This document shows positions 18,715 to 28,070 of a DNA stretch of 64,000 nucleotides, in pieces. The stretch spans positions 264,076 to 328,075 of the forward strand of contig JAHBVR010000011.1 in the NCBI GenBank assembly GCA_019637395.1, given 5' to 3'. The position numbers and the translations under genes are program-made. Each line of letters starts with the position of its first letter. Position 1 is the first letter of the stretch. The DNA is from Vulcanimicrobiota bacterium (lineage in GTDB: Bacteria > Vulcanimicrobiota > Xenobia > Xenobiales > JADMJV01). Below the pieces are notes generated by a model. The model was not told the DNA's origin and made no database searches. It worked only from the letters and a program-made list of their open reading frames with translations.

Positions 18715-19042
18715 ATGCAATCGGAAAGGAGTTTCGGCCTGGACAAATTTGACCGATTGCACCAGGAAGTCCAGGAGTTGAAGCAACGGCAGGCTCGTGA
18801 CCATCAGAATCTTCCGGCAGGTCTGGCGACTCAGCGCGACAATACCCGCGAGGTGGCCGAGAAAGTAGATGTCGTGGTCGAGGAGCAGTCCAAAGCGGAG
18901 TCGCTGAGGCTCGGTGGAGCAAGCTCTCGGAACTCTTGAGCAGATGCTGCTCGAACTCCGCCGGGAGGTTGCCACCAAGGAGGAGCTTGCAGCGGTGATC
19001 CGCCGTCTGGAAGCTCTGGAGCACCGACCCCCGGCCGCGTAG
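18715..19042 (+). pseudogene. Frameshifted coiled-coil gene
   Basis: Frame 1 runs from ATG 18715 to TGA 18939 (74 aa) with heptad-like sequence (FDRLHQEVQELKQRQ, then REVAEKVDVVVEEQ) that degrades into SSRNS. The adjacent frame, from about 18914 to TAG 19042, continues the same character (EQMLLELRREVATKEELAAV). A single-base indel near 18910 would join them into one protein of about 108 aa. It is either a broken gene or a sequencing error; programmed frameshifting is possible but there is no clear slippery site. Confidence 0.5.
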
Positions 19043-19050
19043 TAGTGAGG

Positions 19051-19542
19051 CTAGCCTGGTTGCTCCTCGGCTAAGGCGAGGGCCTGGCTGTCATAGAGGG
19101 CGAAGGGGTGTTTGGGGTTTGACTCCAGAGCTTTGGCAAAGGCGGCCCGGGCCAGGTTGCGCTCGCCCAGTTGGGCGTGGCAATTGCCCTTCAGATAGTA
19201 AAGATTGGCGTTGTTGGGGTCCAGGCCGAGGCCCATTTCGATCTGCTCCAGGGCCAGCACCAGGTAGACACCGCCCAGTTGGCAGTAAATGTTGGCCAGC
19301 ATCGTCCAGGCGCGCACATTCTGATAGTCCTCACGCACCCCTCGGGAGGCGAAACTGAGCGCTGGCTCCAGGTGCCCGCCCATAGCCTGCAGTTCGGCCA
19401 TCAGCAAACAGGCCCCGGCATGCCGGGCATCGTGGCGTAAAGCCGAGATGCACTCGTCCACCGCGTCGCTAAAACGGCCTTCCTGCACGAGTCTTTGCGC
19501 GCGATCGGCGTGAATAAGAGCTTGTTCTTCATTGGGGAGCAT
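19051..19542 (-). CDS. TPR-repeat protein
   Basis: The 163 residues form about four tetratricopeptide repeats. Typical helices are ADRAQRLVQEGRFSDAVDEC, then LYYLKGNCHAQLGERNLARA and AFAKALESNPKHPFALYD. There is no signal peptide, so it is probably a cytosolic scaffold. A TAACAT box lies 6 nt before the ATG, so it too may be leaderless. Partners are unknown. Confidence 0.85.
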   Translation of the reverse strand: MLPNEEQALIHADRAQRLVQEGRFSDAVDECISALRHDARHAGACLLMAELQAMGGHLEPALSFASRGVREDYQNVRAWTMLANIYCQLGGVYLVLALEQIEMGLGLDPNNANLYYLKGNCHAQLGERNLARAAFAKALESNPKHPFALYDSQALALAEEQPG

Positions 19543-19578
19543 TTGGCCATGTTACCTCGCCCCCACCTCGTTTCCCTG

Positions 19579-21345
19579 CTACGGTAGCACCACCCGCTGC
19601 AGGCAGCGCCCGCCGATGTCGATCAGGTAGAGCAATTTGCCGCCTTGCCAGGCCCCTCCGAACTCTCCGAAGACAGGATTGCGGCCTTCCTTGAAGGTCA
19701 GGCCGTACTCGCGCTGGGCCTGCAGTTCTTTATTGAAAAGCACAATCGAGCCGTTGCTGGGGACGAGCAGCTTGCCTTGCCAGGGAATCAGGTCTTCTTG
19801 CGGCTTGAGCACGATGCGCCGTGAGTTGGCCCCGGGGGGAGAGAGTCCGGGGCCGTCCCCGCCTGCTTCGGCCGCCTTCTGACCGCGGGCCAGATAGCGC
19901 AGCAAGGTGGGCGCATCCTCCCAACCGCGCACCGTCTTGGCCCGCGACTGATAGATGTAGAGATCCCCGCTGGCGTCACAGGCGATTTTGACGACCGGAT
20001 CGCCCCAACTGGGGCACAGGCTGCGCTGAGCCAGCAATTTACCGTCCAGGTTGCGCGTCTGCAGCACCACGTCGCCCTTCTGGTCGCGCGGATAGACGAC
20101 GCAGTAGAGCAGCTTGTAGGGATTGAAAGCGATACTGCGCGGAATACCGCGCGGATCTCCATTCTGAATTCCTATGGTAATGGGCTTTTGCCAACCGCTG
20201 CCGAATTTGAAGCGCTGCAGACGGCAGTTGCCGGCGTCGGCTACCCACACCTGGCCGTCCGGGCCGTAACTCAGATCGGCGGGATTGACCAGTTGCCCTT
20301 TCGGTTCCGCCGAGGGCACCCAGGACATGTTGCGCTCCAGCTTGCCGCCGGGATGGATCTTCAAAAGCTGGCTTTTGGAATTCCACTGGTGAATACGCCC
20401 CTGATAATCCAGCCGGAAACCGGGGTCGGGACTGACCGCCACCCGCTCGGGTTGAGGGAACTCGCTGAGGACCTTGCCACCGGCCGTCATCTTCAAAACC
20501 ATACCGTCGCGCCGATCGGGGTTGCGCAGATAGACGAAAAAGTCCCCGTCCTCGTTCATGCTCAGAGCGATCGGCTCGCCCTCGCGGAAGGCGTCGCTCT
20601 CCCTTACTTGCGATTCCATATTGCCGTCAGGAGCATAGCGGCGAAGCCAGTCACGCCCGGCCAACCCGAGCACGTCCGTGCCGGTCAGGTACATGGCCTG
20701 AGCGCCATCCACTTCGTAACGCGTGCCGCCCTCGGAATTGATGACGTGCAGTCCCCAGGTATCCAGACAATAAAAATTGCCCTGGCTGTCCACCGCCAAC
20801 TGCACCGGCCGGCGCAGCGAGGGGGTACGCCTGGCCCCAAAGTATTGGCCGGAGGGATTGAAGCCATAGACCTTGCGATTCTGCTCGCTCCAAACCCAAT
20901 AATTCCCCTCTAAATCCCGGGCCAGGGCCACGCCGCCACGGATCGGCTCGGGGGCACCGCTGAAAGGGGTCCATTCCAGACTGTGCGGCCCGGGCACCAG
21001 TGCCCCTTTGACCAGTTGCTGCCCCGGTTCCGCCACCAGCAGAGCCGACTTGGCCAGGCGCCCTACCCACTGCGACAAGACCGTCACCCCCGTGAGTTGC
21101 TGGCGCACCTCGGCCTGGCCGCCGCGATGCTCGATCAGTTCGCCATCGCGCGTGTAGACGTCCATATAGCCGTCGCCCTCGTAAAGCACGTAGAGCCGTC
21201 CGGCCGCGTCCTGAGTGACGTCGGTGGGAGCGGCGCTGCCCAGCGGCTGCAGGCGAATCTCCTGTTTGCACATCAATCGGCTCTGCTGGGCCCAGACCAG
21301 GCCGGTCAGCAAAGTCACGGACAACAGACGCTTCAGACTAACCAT
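19579..21345 (-). CDS. Secreted NHL/beta-propeller protein
   Basis: An N-terminal Sec signal ([15 protein letters not shown]) precedes about 560 residues made of repeated blade-like units such as [34 protein letters not shown] and [19 protein letters not shown]. The last is a classic NHL signature. It is probably a periplasmic or surface six- or seven-bladed propeller binding an unknown ligand. Its start overlaps the 3' end of hemB by 13 bp, so it is co-transcribed with that gene, an unrelated partnership. Confidence 0.8.
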   Translation of the reverse strand: MVSLKRLLSVTLLTGLVWAQQSRLMCKQEIRLQPLGSAAPTDVTQDAAGRLYVLYEGDGYMDVYTRDGELIEHRGGQAEVRQQLTGVTVLSQWVGRLAKSALLVAEPGQQLVKGALVPGPHSLEWTPFSGAPEPIRGGVALARDLEGNYWVWSEQNRKVYGFNPSGQYFGARRTPSLRRPVQLAVDSQGNFYCLDTWGLHVINSEGGTRYEVDGAQAMYLTGTDVLGLAGRDWLRRYAPDGNMESQVRESDAFREGEPIALSMNEDGDFFVYLRNPDRRDGMVLKMTAGGKVLSEFPQPERVAVSPDPGFRLDYQGRIHQWNSKSQLLKIHPGGKLERNMSWVPSAEPKGQLVNPADLSYGPDGQVWVADAGNCRLQRFKFGSGWQKPITIGIQNGDPRGIPRSIAFNPYKLLYCVVYPRDQKGDVVLQTRNLDGKLLAQRSLCPSWGDPVVKIACDASGDLYIYQSRAKTVRGWEDAPTLLRYLARGQKAAEAGGDGPGLSPPGANSRRIVLKPQEDLIPWQGKLLVPSNGSIVLFNKELQAQREYGLTFKEGRNPVFGEFGGAWQGGKLLYLIDIGGRCLQRVVLP

Positions 21346-22319
21346 CGAGCAGCTTCCCGGGCGTGATAGGTGAGGATCAGATCGGCGCCGGCGCGCTTCA
21401 TGGAAAGCAGAGTTTCCAGCGTGGCCAGCTTTTCATCCAGCCAGCCATTGGCGGCCGCCGCCTTGATCATCGAATACTCCCCGCTGACATTGTAGCAGGC
21501 CAGCGGCAGCGCAAAATGCTCGCGTAAATCCCGGAGGATGTCGAGATAAGCCAGGGCCGGCTTGACCATTAGCCAATCGGCCCCTTCCTGCAGGTCCAGC
21601 GCGGCTTCCCGCAGAGCTTCCCGCCGATTGGCCGAGTCCATCTGATAGCTGCGACGATCCCCGAAGGAAGGCTTGGAATCGGCCGCCTCGCGAAACGGCC
21701 CGTAGTAAGCCGAGGCAAACTTGACCGCATAGCTGAGGATACCGGTAGGCTGAAAGCCGGCTGCGTCCAGGGCCGCTCGGATGGCCCCCACGCGCCCATC
21801 CATCATATCCGAAGGAGCCACCAGGTCAGCGCCAGCGCGGGCATGAGAAACGGCCGTCTGAGCCAGAATCTGGAGGGCCGCGTCGTTGTCGACGGTGTCA
21901 CCACGAAGGGGACCGCAATGGCCGTGGTCGGTGTACTGGCACAGGCACACGTCGGTCATCACCACTAACTGGGGGAAAGCTCGCTTCAGTTCGCGCACGG
22001 CCCGCTGCACCGGCGCATTGTCGGCGTAGGCCTGCGAACCTTCGGCGTCTTTGCCGGCGGGCAGCCCAAATAGAATCACCGAGCGGATACCTTCGGCCAG
22101 GGCCGCCTCCACCTCGCCAACCACCTTGTCCACGCTCCAGCGGTGCTGGCCGGGCAGAGCCTGGATCGGCTGAACCACGTTCTCCCCCTCGACCACAAAG
22201 AGGGGATAGCAGAAATCGTTGGGAGTCAGTTGCGTTTCGCGCACCAGCGCGCGCAACTCGGCGCTGCCGCGCAGCCGCCGCATTCGCGTTACAGGGAAAT
22301 TTGGGCCGGAGAAGTTCAT
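21333..22319 (-). CDS. hemB: Porphobilinogen synthase (5-aminolevulinate dehydratase)
   Basis: It condenses two 5-aminolevulinate molecules into porphobilinogen for haem and other tetrapyrroles. The full-length 328-aa enzyme shows the zinc cysteine cluster in [14 protein letters not shown], the Schiff-base lysine in [12 protein letters not shown] and the second active-site lysine in [15 protein letters not shown]. The cysteine cluster marks it as the zinc-dependent rather than the Mg-only type. A TATAAG box lies about 35 nt upstream of the ATG on the minus strand. Confidence 0.97.
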   Translation of the reverse strand: MNFSGPNFPVTRMRRLRGSAELRALVRETQLTPNDFCYPLFVVEGENVVQPIQALPGQHRWSVDKVVGEVEAALAEGIRSVILFGLPAGKDAEGSQAYADNAPVQRAVRELKRAFPQLVVMTDVCLCQYTDHGHCGPLRGDTVDNDAALQILAQTAVSHARAGADLVAPSDMMDGRVGAIRAALDAAGFQPTGILSYAVKFASAYYGPFREAADSKPSFGDRRSYQMDSANRREALREAALDLQEGADWLMVKPALAYLDILRDLREHFALPLACYNVSGEYSMIKAAAANGWLDEKLATLETLLSMKRAGADLILTYHAREAARWLV

Positions 22320-22377
22320 ACCGGGCGCCGTTCCACCCGGGGCGGATTTTTCCCTTATACGGTCGAATTCTCAGGGG

Positions 22378-23055
22378 ATGACACTCGACTTTAGTCAGGC
22401 AGCCGTCCGCCGCCGTTTCTATCTAGAGCGTGGTCTGAGAAAACGTCCGGTAGGAAGCGGCAGCGATCTGGAGGGTCTCATGGAGGCGCCCAGAAAGCCC
22501 CTGCCTGTGAATCCTAAAGATGTACTTGTGGGAATTTCCGCCGTAGTGGTAGGCGGAGTAGCCACTCGGATGTACTCGCCTGAGCGCGTGACCGAGGACC
22601 TCGATGTATTGGTCGAACACAAACACTTTCACGAAGCCTCGGAGAAGCTGCGTTTGGCAAGCTATACCAAGGTGCGTGACCTGTTTTTTCCCAATGCATC
22701 GCTGGGGCTCTATGGAGAAGCCTGGTCCAAGGATGGCTTAAAAATTGATTTGCTGGCCACGCCCCAAAAGTGGGGGCGCCAGGCCGTAAAGAAGCACGTT
22801 CAGGACCCGACGGGTTTACCCATCGTTACGCTGCCTTACCTGGTGCTTATGAAAATTGATTCGGCTCGAGGTATTGACCAGGGCGATCTTTCCCGCATGC
22901 TGGGCCGCCTCAGCGAAGCAGAATGCGAAGACCTGATCCGGGAGGTGGCCTGCCACTCGACAGACCCCAGCTTTGCCGACGATGTGCGCCAGTATGCCCA
23001 ACTGGGGCGCTGGGAATGGGAAAAACCTACACCCTCTCGACCAGATCCGGGCTGA
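22378..23055 (+). CDS. Nucleotidyltransferase-fold protein (AbiEii/DUF-type)
   Basis: The segment VVGGVATRMYSPERVTEDLD carries the GG/GS helix and the D-x-D metal site of the MNT-type nucleotidyltransferase fold, and LKIDLLATP supplies the third acidic residue. Members act as toxins, antitoxins or RNA modifiers, and no partner gene is adjacent. The ATG at 22378 is preceded immediately by AGGGG, too close for an SD; ATG 22480 is an alternative start. The 3' end overlaps the convergent oxidase gene by 29 bp. Confidence 0.72.
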   Translation: MTLDFSQAAVRRRFYLERGLRKRPVGSGSDLEGLMEAPRKPLPVNPKDVLVGISAVVVGGVATRMYSPERVTEDLDVLVEHKHFHEASEKLRLASYTKVRDLFFPNASLGLYGEAWSKDGLKIDLLATPQKWGRQAVKKHVQDPTGLPIVTLPYLVLMKIDSARGIDQGDLSRMLGRLSEAECEDLIREVACHSTDPSFADDVRQYAQLGRWEWEKPTPSRPDPG

Positions 23056-24088
23056 GCTGGTCCAGCCGGCTGCAGCCGGTCAGCAGCATGGCCTCGATCA
23101 GCTCGGCCCGCAGGGTCTGGAAAACCTGGCGCACGCCCGCTTCACCGGCGGCGGCCAGGCCCCAGAGCAGGGGTCGGCCCACCAGCACCACCCGGGCTCC
23201 CAGACAGCAGGCCAGCATGGCGTCGGCGCCGCGGCGCACACCCCCGTCCATCCACACCTCCACCGACGCATCCAAAGCCTGGCGCACTCGGGCCACGCAG
23301 TGCAGGGTGGCCGGCGAATGATCGAGCTGGCGCCCGCCGTGATTGGAGACCACCACCGCCCGAGCACCGATTTTGGCGGCCTGGGCCGCATCCTCCGGCC
23401 GCACCACGCCTTTGACCACCACCGGCAGATCGGTCTGTTGCACCAGCCATTCCAGGTCTTGAAAGGAAAGCCCCGGATCGAGATGGCGCTGCACATAAGT
23501 GTCCAATCCCCCACCATCCAGTGTCTCCTTACCGGTGCCGTTCAAGTTGGCCAACACCAACCCGGGCGGCAGGGTAAAGCGGTTGCGGGTGTCTTTTTCG
23601 CGCACCGCCAGCACCGGCGCGTCCACCGTGACCACCAGAGCCCGGGCCCCGGCGGCCCGGGCCCGCTGTACCAGCTCACGCGTAATGCCTCGGTCTTTAT
23701 AGACATAGAGCTGAAAGAGCACCGGCCCGCTGGCCTGCCGGACCACTTCTTCGATGGGCGTATTCGAGAGCGTGCTCAGAATGAAAAGGCTGCCCTCGGC
23801 GGTGACGGCGCGCGCGCTGGCCGCCTCGGCTCCGCCATCGGCCATGCCGTGGAAAGCGGTGGGGGCGGCTAAAATCGGCATGCTTACCGGCATTCCCAGC
23901 ACCTCGGTGGCAAGCTCCACCTCGCGCACTCCGGCCAGCACCCTGTAGTGAACGGCATATTCGGCGAAGGCCTGGCGATTGCGCCGCAAGGAAATCTCGT
24001 CGCGGGCTCCGCCCCGGTAATAATCGTAAGCCGACTGACTCAACCGGGCGGCCGCCAGCGCCTCAAAGTCGTGCACATTAATAAGCAT
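23027..24088 (-). CDS. FMN-dependent 2-hydroxy acid oxidase/dehydrogenase
   Basis: The 353-aa TIM-barrel has the family active site VVSNHGGRQLDHSP (catalytic His, substrate Arg), the FMN-binding lysine in LPVVVKGVV and phosphate-binding GARVVLVGRPLLWGL. It oxidises a 2-hydroxy acid such as lactate or glycolate to the 2-oxo acid. The substrate cannot be fixed from sequence. It follows an unknown gene with no gap (TAA then ATG) and has a GGGAGG ribosome binding site. Glycolate use would fit the nearby glyoxylate-producing purine pathway, but that link is only a guess. Confidence 0.9.
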   Translation of the reverse strand: MLINVHDFEALAAARLSQSAYDYYRGGARDEISLRRNRQAFAEYAVHYRVLAGVREVELATEVLGMPVSMPILAAPTAFHGMADGGAEAASARAVTAEGSLFILSTLSNTPIEEVVRQASGPVLFQLYVYKDRGITRELVQRARAAGARALVVTVDAPVLAVREKDTRNRFTLPPGLVLANLNGTGKETLDGGGLDTYVQRHLDPGLSFQDLEWLVQQTDLPVVVKGVVRPEDAAQAAKIGARAVVVSNHGGRQLDHSPATLHCVARVRQALDASVEVWMDGGVRRGADAMLACCLGARVVLVGRPLLWGLAAAGEAGVRQVFQTLRAELIEAMLLTGCSRLDQLSPDLVERV

Positions 24089-24871
24089 TTAGCCTCCCGC
24101 GCGCTGCCGGCGCAATTCTTCCAGTTGGTCGCGCAGCAAACCGGCGGATTCCACCAGCTGCGCCAGCTCCGGCTCCAGGCCGGATTTTTCCAAAGTTCTC
24201 CAGATGGGCCCGCCCCTGAAGAGAGCCAGCTGGATGCGCGCCTGTTGGGTCACCAGTTGCGTTCGGGCCAACTCTTCCAATTGGCGGCCGCGCTGCTCCC
24301 ACTCCAGGCGAGCCGGCGGCGGGGCGCTCTTGAGGCTGTCCAACCGCCCGTTCAGCGTCTCATAGGAGTCGATGGCGGTCTCGTAGTCCCGTAGCAGAGC
24401 CGCGAAGTTCTTCTTGCCGGTGCGCCGGCACAGCTCCTCGGCAGCCCGCCGGTCCGCATAGAAAGAGAGTCGCCAGAAGGGAGTGGCATAGCGGCCGGTG
24501 CCGTAGCCGAGGCGCAACAGCAAGGCAAAGCGAGGGTGGCCGTGGCACTGGCGAATCAGCGGCACCAGGGCGGCTTGATGGTCGCGGATACGCTTGATTT
24601 CGGCTTGAGCCAGGCGCTGGCTCTCGCTGACCGAGAGGGCGAACTCTGGGAGACTCTCGAGATGCTGGCGGCGCTCCACAATCTGCTGTCGTTCCGCCTC
24701 CAGGATATCAAAGAGAACGGGCAGCAAGAAAGAGAGTCCGGTGCGCCGCTGCGCCAGCGCCACCACCTCCCGATCCAGGCTGGGCAGCAAATGCACAGAG
24801 AGCTTCCGGGTCTCCTGGCGCAACGAATCCTCGACGCGAACAATCTGTTCGCGCAGCCAGTGGTCAGCCAT
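24089..24871 (-). CDS. Conserved helical protein, unknown function
   Basis: About 260 residues, predicted almost wholly alpha-helical with charged heptads (VERRQHLESLPEFA, then RGRQLEELARTQLVTQQARI). There are no signal peptide, membrane segments or catalytic motifs that I recognise. I chose the ATG at 24871, which overlaps the stop of the upstream small gene by 8 bp; the longer frame to 24943 covers that gene and starts with unlikely sequence. It is probably in one transcript with the FMN oxidase. Confidence 0.7.
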   Translation of the reverse strand: MADHWLREQIVRVEDSLRQETRKLSVHLLPSLDREVVALAQRRTGLSFLLPVLFDILEAERQQIVERRQHLESLPEFALSVSESQRLAQAEIKRIRDHQAALVPLIRQCHGHPRFALLLRLGYGTGRYATPFWRLSFYADRRAAEELCRRTGKKNFAALLRDYETAIDSYETLNGRLDSLKSAPPPARLEWEQRGRQLEELARTQLVTQQARIQLALFRGGPIWRTLEKSGLEPELAQLVESAGLLRDQLEELRRQRAGG

Positions 24872-25175
24872 CTTGCTCGATTTGCCGGAAGAACTCGAAA
24901 ACCGCGGCCAGCATGGCGTTGGCGTCGGGCACCTGGGCTTCATCGATCAGAAAAATGCGGCAGGCACTGTGGGCCATCAGGAGATCTAGGGGCCCGGGCT
25001 CGATGCCGTCTTCCTCGGTCAAATACTCGTAGCCTACCTGGGCTTCCGGATCGAAGCCGTCCAGCTCGATGCAGACGCCGCCTTCCAAAAACAACTGGAA
25101 GTTTTCCACGATTTCGTAGCCCTGAGCCTCGAAAGCTTCCTTCAAAACCACCCGACCCGCCATCTCGCTGAGCAC
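24864..25175 (-). CDS. Small acidic protein, unknown function
   Basis: A 103-aa acidic protein (first gene of a three-gene minus-strand run) with the segment GVCIELDGFDPEAQVGYEYL, then DLLMAHSACRIFLIDE. I do not recognise it. The frame opens with GTG 25175, and an in-frame ATG at 25163 is an equally plausible start. No signal sequence is visible. Confidence 0.65.
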   Translation of the reverse strand: MLSEMAGRVVLKEAFEAQGYEIVENFQLFLEGGVCIELDGFDPEAQVGYEYLTEEDGIEPGPLDLLMAHSACRIFLIDEAQVPDANAMLAAVFEFFRQIEQDG

Positions 25176-25226
25176 TCCGACGACTTACACCAGGGATCTG
25201 CTCATCCCTTCGCAAAATCTCAGCGC

Positions 25227-26474
25227 ATGTGGAACCAGCAACTTGAAGAGCGCATCCTGCGCTACACCGCCATCGCCACCCCCAGCGACTCGGCCAGCCC
25301 GACCGCTCCGAGCACCGAGTGCCAATGGGACCTGCTCCGCGTCCTGGAGCAAGAGTTGCGCGCCATGGGCGCGGCCGAAGTGGAACTGGGCGAGTTCGGC
25401 CATTTGATGGCCACCGTACCCGGCAACAGCGCAGGACCGGTGGTTGCCTGGATGGCCCACGTGGACACCAGCCAGCAGTTCAATGGACTCAACGTCAAGC
25501 CCATCGTGCACCGCGCCTACGCCGGCGGCGATATTGTGCTGCCCGACGATCCCACCCAGGTCATTTCCCCAGAAGAATTCCCCTACTTGAAGGGCAAAGT
25601 CGGCCACGACATCGTGACCGCCAGCGGCACCAGCCTGCTCGGCGCCGACGACAAAGCCGGCGCGGCCATCGTCATGACTCTGGCCGAGCACCTGCTCAAG
25701 CATCCCGAGATTCCGCGCCCGCGCACGCGCCTCTGTTTCACCCCCGACGAAGAGATCGGGCGCGGCGTCAAGCACCTGGATTTTGCCAGGCTGGGTGCGG
25801 ACTACGCCTATACCCTGGACGGTGGCGACGTGGGCGAGTTGTGCAACGAAACCTTCTCGGCCGATAAAGCCGTCATCACCGTCACCGGTGTCTCCATTCA
25901 TCCCGGCTGGGCCAAGGACAAACTGGTCAACGCCCTGCATCTGGCCTGCCAGATCGTGGAGATGTTGCCCAAGGTCACGCGCACTCCCGAAACCACTGAG
26001 GGAAAGCAGGGATTCATCCACGTTACCACGCTGGAAGGCGGGTCCTCCGAAGCCAAGATTCAAATCATTATCCGCGATTTTGAGCTGGAAGGCCTGCGCT
26101 CCCACCGCGAACTGATCTCCTCCGTATGCACGGCCGTCGGCCTGGCTGAGCCGCGCGCTCAGGTGAAAGTCGAATTCGTCGAGCAATACCGCAACATGCG
26201 CTACTGGCTGGACAAGGACCAGCGCCCTGTGGAACTGGCTCTGGAAGCCTATCGCAAGGCCGGTATCACTCCCCATCTAACCGGCATCCGGGGCGGCACC
26301 GACGGCTCCTGGCTGACCGAGAAGGGTCTGCTCACCCCCAACCTGTTTGCCGGCATGCAAAACGTGCACGGCCCCCTGGAATGGGTCAGTATTCAGGATA
26401 TGAACCAATCGGTAGGCATGTGCCTGGAACTGGTCCAGCTTTACGCCCGCCAACCGGCGGCAGCTAAAAGCTAA
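25227..26474 (+). CDS. pepT: Peptidase T (tripeptide aminopeptidase, M20B)
   Basis: PepT removes the N-terminal residue of tripeptides in the cytosol using two zinc ions. All ligand motifs are present: AHVDT (His and first Asp), LGADDKAG (bridging Asp), CFTPDEEIGRG (catalytic and ligand Glu), LDGGDVGEL (Asp) and MQNVHGPLEW (His). The dimerisation domain with VSIHPGWAKDKLVNA is in its usual place. The length, 415 aa, is normal. It is a monocistronic gene divergent from the small acidic protein. Confidence 0.95.
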   Translation: MWNQQLEERILRYTAIATPSDSASPTAPSTECQWDLLRVLEQELRAMGAAEVELGEFGHLMATVPGNSAGPVVAWMAHVDTSQQFNGLNVKPIVHRAYAGGDIVLPDDPTQVISPEEFPYLKGKVGHDIVTASGTSLLGADDKAGAAIVMTLAEHLLKHPEIPRPRTRLCFTPDEEIGRGVKHLDFARLGADYAYTLDGGDVGELCNETFSADKAVITVTGVSIHPGWAKDKLVNALHLACQIVEMLPKVTRTPETTEGKQGFIHVTTLEGGSSEAKIQIIIRDFELEGLRSHRELISSVCTAVGLAEPRAQVKVEFVEQYRNMRYWLDKDQRPVELALEAYRKAGITPHLTGIRGGTDGSWLTEKGLLTPNLFAGMQNVHGPLEWVSIQDMNQSVGMCLELVQLYARQPAAAKS

Positions 26475-26520
26475 CTTTTCCGCAACGTTTTCGATCCGCG
26501 GTTCGGGTAATAATAACTCT

Positions 26521-26859
26521 ATGAAGAAGTTGTTCTTGCTGGTCCTGCTGAGCACCGCGGCCGCCGCCGAACCCGTCGGCTTCTCCCCCACCATGCCCTT
26601 TGGCATCCCCGCCTCGGCCTATCGTTCGCAAGACCCGGTGAACAACGCCGGTCCCGCTCACGTGCCCTACGACTACAACCAGGGCTACGGTTATTATTAC
26701 TACTATTACGGGGGCGGCAGCGGAATGGCTACTCCCGGTACCAACCGCAGCACCGGTTACGGCGCCACGCTACCCACTTACACTCAGGAGCCGCCTAAGG
26801 GTCTGGATTCCTACAACCAGAGCAGCCGGCGCAAGAGCGACACCCTGCCCGGCTACTGA
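26521..26859 (+). CDS. Small secreted Tyr/Gly-rich protein
   Basis: A 112-aa protein with a short clear signal peptide (KKLFLLVLLSTAAAA), then a Pro/Tyr/Gly-rich mature part containing GYGYYYYYYGGGSG and ending in basic-Ser sequence. There is no known domain; it is probably an exported surface or matrix peptide. There is no SD. An AT-rich TAATAATAA stretch ends 4-5 nt before the ATG. The next gene follows immediately (TGAATG). Confidence 0.7.
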   Translation: MKKLFLLVLLSTAAAAEPVGFSPTMPFGIPASAYRSQDPVNNAGPAHVPYDYNQGYGYYYYYYGGGSGMATPGTNRSTGYGATLPTYTQEPPKGLDSYNQSSRRKSDTLPGY

Positions 26860-27687
26860 ATGCTCGTCGAACAAGACCTGACCCTGGAACTGCTGCCCAA
26901 CGGCGGCTGGGATGCGCGCATTGAAGTCATTCAGGTCGGCGATCTGGTGCGCAGCCACCTGATCTACACCGAGAACTTTACGGTCGTCTACGACACCTTG
27001 CTCGGCCCTCTGAGCGGCGGCTACCTGGCCCGGCGCGCGGCCGAGCGCGGCAAACCCGTGCTGGTGGTGGATTCCCATTCCGACTGGGATCACTACTGGG
27101 GCAACCAGTGTTTTACGGCGCCCATCCTGGGCCTGCAGTTGACGGCCGAACGTATTCTGGGTGAATTCGGCCGGGCCGAACTGGAGAAGAAGTCCAAAGA
27201 GCACGCCAGTTATGCCGCCGTGAAGTTGGTCGCTCCCAGCGTACGTCTGCAGGGTGAAACCACCCTGCACGGCGGCGACCTCACGCTGCAACTGCTGCAT
27301 ACCCCGGGCCACCGTCCGGACCATCTGGCCCTTTACATTCCCGAAATCAAGACGCTTTTGCCAGGTGACGCGGTGGAAACTCCCTTCGCTCTGCTCGATG
27401 AAGTCGATCCAGGGCATGATCTAGAACAGATGGAAGCAACTTTGGAGCGATTCCTTACGCTGGATGTCGACTGGTTGCTGTGCAATCACGCGCCCCCTCA
27501 AGCCGGTAAAGAGCTGGTTCGCTCCAATCTTCATTTTTATCGGGAACTTCGCCAGCAGGCTCGCCTATCTGACAGTGTCGAAAGCCTCATCCGACAGTTT
27601 CCTTACAATGGGCCGACCGATGCCGATTTCTATCGCCAGGACCATGCCCGCATCTGCCAGGCGGCCTGGTCGGCCGCCCATCCTTGA
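26860..27687 (+). CDS. Metallo-beta-lactamase-fold hydrolase
   Basis: The metal motif reads VVDSHSDWDHYWGN, an H-x-D-x-D-H variant of H-x-H-x-D-H in which the second histidine is Asp. This variant is known in several MBL subfamilies. Further ligands are in LLHTPGHRPDHL, LLPGDAVETPF and LLCNHAPP. The substrate is unknown. Its ATG directly follows the stop of the small secreted gene, so the two are probably co-transcribed. Confidence 0.85.
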   Translation: MLVEQDLTLELLPNGGWDARIEVIQVGDLVRSHLIYTENFTVVYDTLLGPLSGGYLARRAAERGKPVLVVDSHSDWDHYWGNQCFTAPILGLQLTAERILGEFGRAELEKKSKEHASYAAVKLVAPSVRLQGETTLHGGDLTLQLLHTPGHRPDHLALYIPEIKTLLPGDAVETPFALLDEVDPGHDLEQMEATLERFLTLDVDWLLCNHAPPQAGKELVRSNLHFYRELRQQARLSDSVESLIRQFPYNGPTDADFYRQDHARICQAAWSAAHP

Positions 27688-28035
27688 ACCTTCCCTGGCT
27701 TGACGGACAACGAGTGCTGCTGGCCAACTACGAGGTGCGCCACGCCGACGCGCTACAGAGCATGGCCGAACTCATCGGCGCTGGTTGAAAGAATGCCGGG
27801 AGTTCGTGCACGGTAAGCTGGGGGAACAGTGGCACAGCCACATGGCGGGCTCGATCATGGGCTTCTCCCCTGACGCTGCTCTACTGGTTCTTCGATCTGC
27901 CCGGTCTGGCCGAGCAACGTTCCTATCTGCAAGAAGCCCTGCCACGGAATCGCTCGGACAATTCCACAAAACCATCCAGAACTATCGTCGTCAAACGTTG
28001 TTTTATACCCAGCCAAGATATTCCTGCTCAAACTA
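27688..28035 (+). pseudogene. Decayed gene remnant, three frames
   Basis: Coding-like sequence continues past the MBL stop but in successive frames. The first is DGQRVLLANYEVRHADAL, then SMAELIG, to a stop near 27787. The second is WLKECREFVHGKLGEQWHSH, then MAGSIMGFSP. The third is WFFDLPGLAEQRSYLQEALP. At least two frameshifts are needed to join them. The original family is not recognised. It fills the 380-bp gap before the MerR promoter. Confidence 0.5.
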
Positions 28036-28064
28036 TTGACACTGTCATATAACAGTGTTAGATT
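28036..28064 (+). promoter_or_regulatory. Near-consensus sigma70-type promoter of merR-vWA operon
   Basis: TTGACA (28036-28041), a 17-bp spacer and TAGATT (28059-28064), followed by only 6 nt to the GTG start of the MerR gene. It is the best promoter in the window. With no SD between it and the start, the transcript is probably leaderless. Confidence 0.8.
28039..28058. promoter_or_regulatory. Perfect dyad operator in the promoter spacer
   Basis: ACACTGT (28039-28045), 6 bp, then ACAGTGT (28052-28058): a perfect 7-bp inverted repeat that fills the space between the -35 and -10 boxes. MerR-family proteins bind exactly here, so autoregulation by the downstream gene product is the natural reading. 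The spacer is the normal 17 bp rather than the 19-20 bp of MerR-activated promoters, which favours repression. Confidence 0.7.
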
Positions 28065-28070
28065 GAGCAA

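Noticed and set aside
22216..22377. Longer N-terminus for the nucleotidyltransferase
   Set aside because: It would overlap hemB antisense by about 100 bp; the added sequence lacks conserved features.
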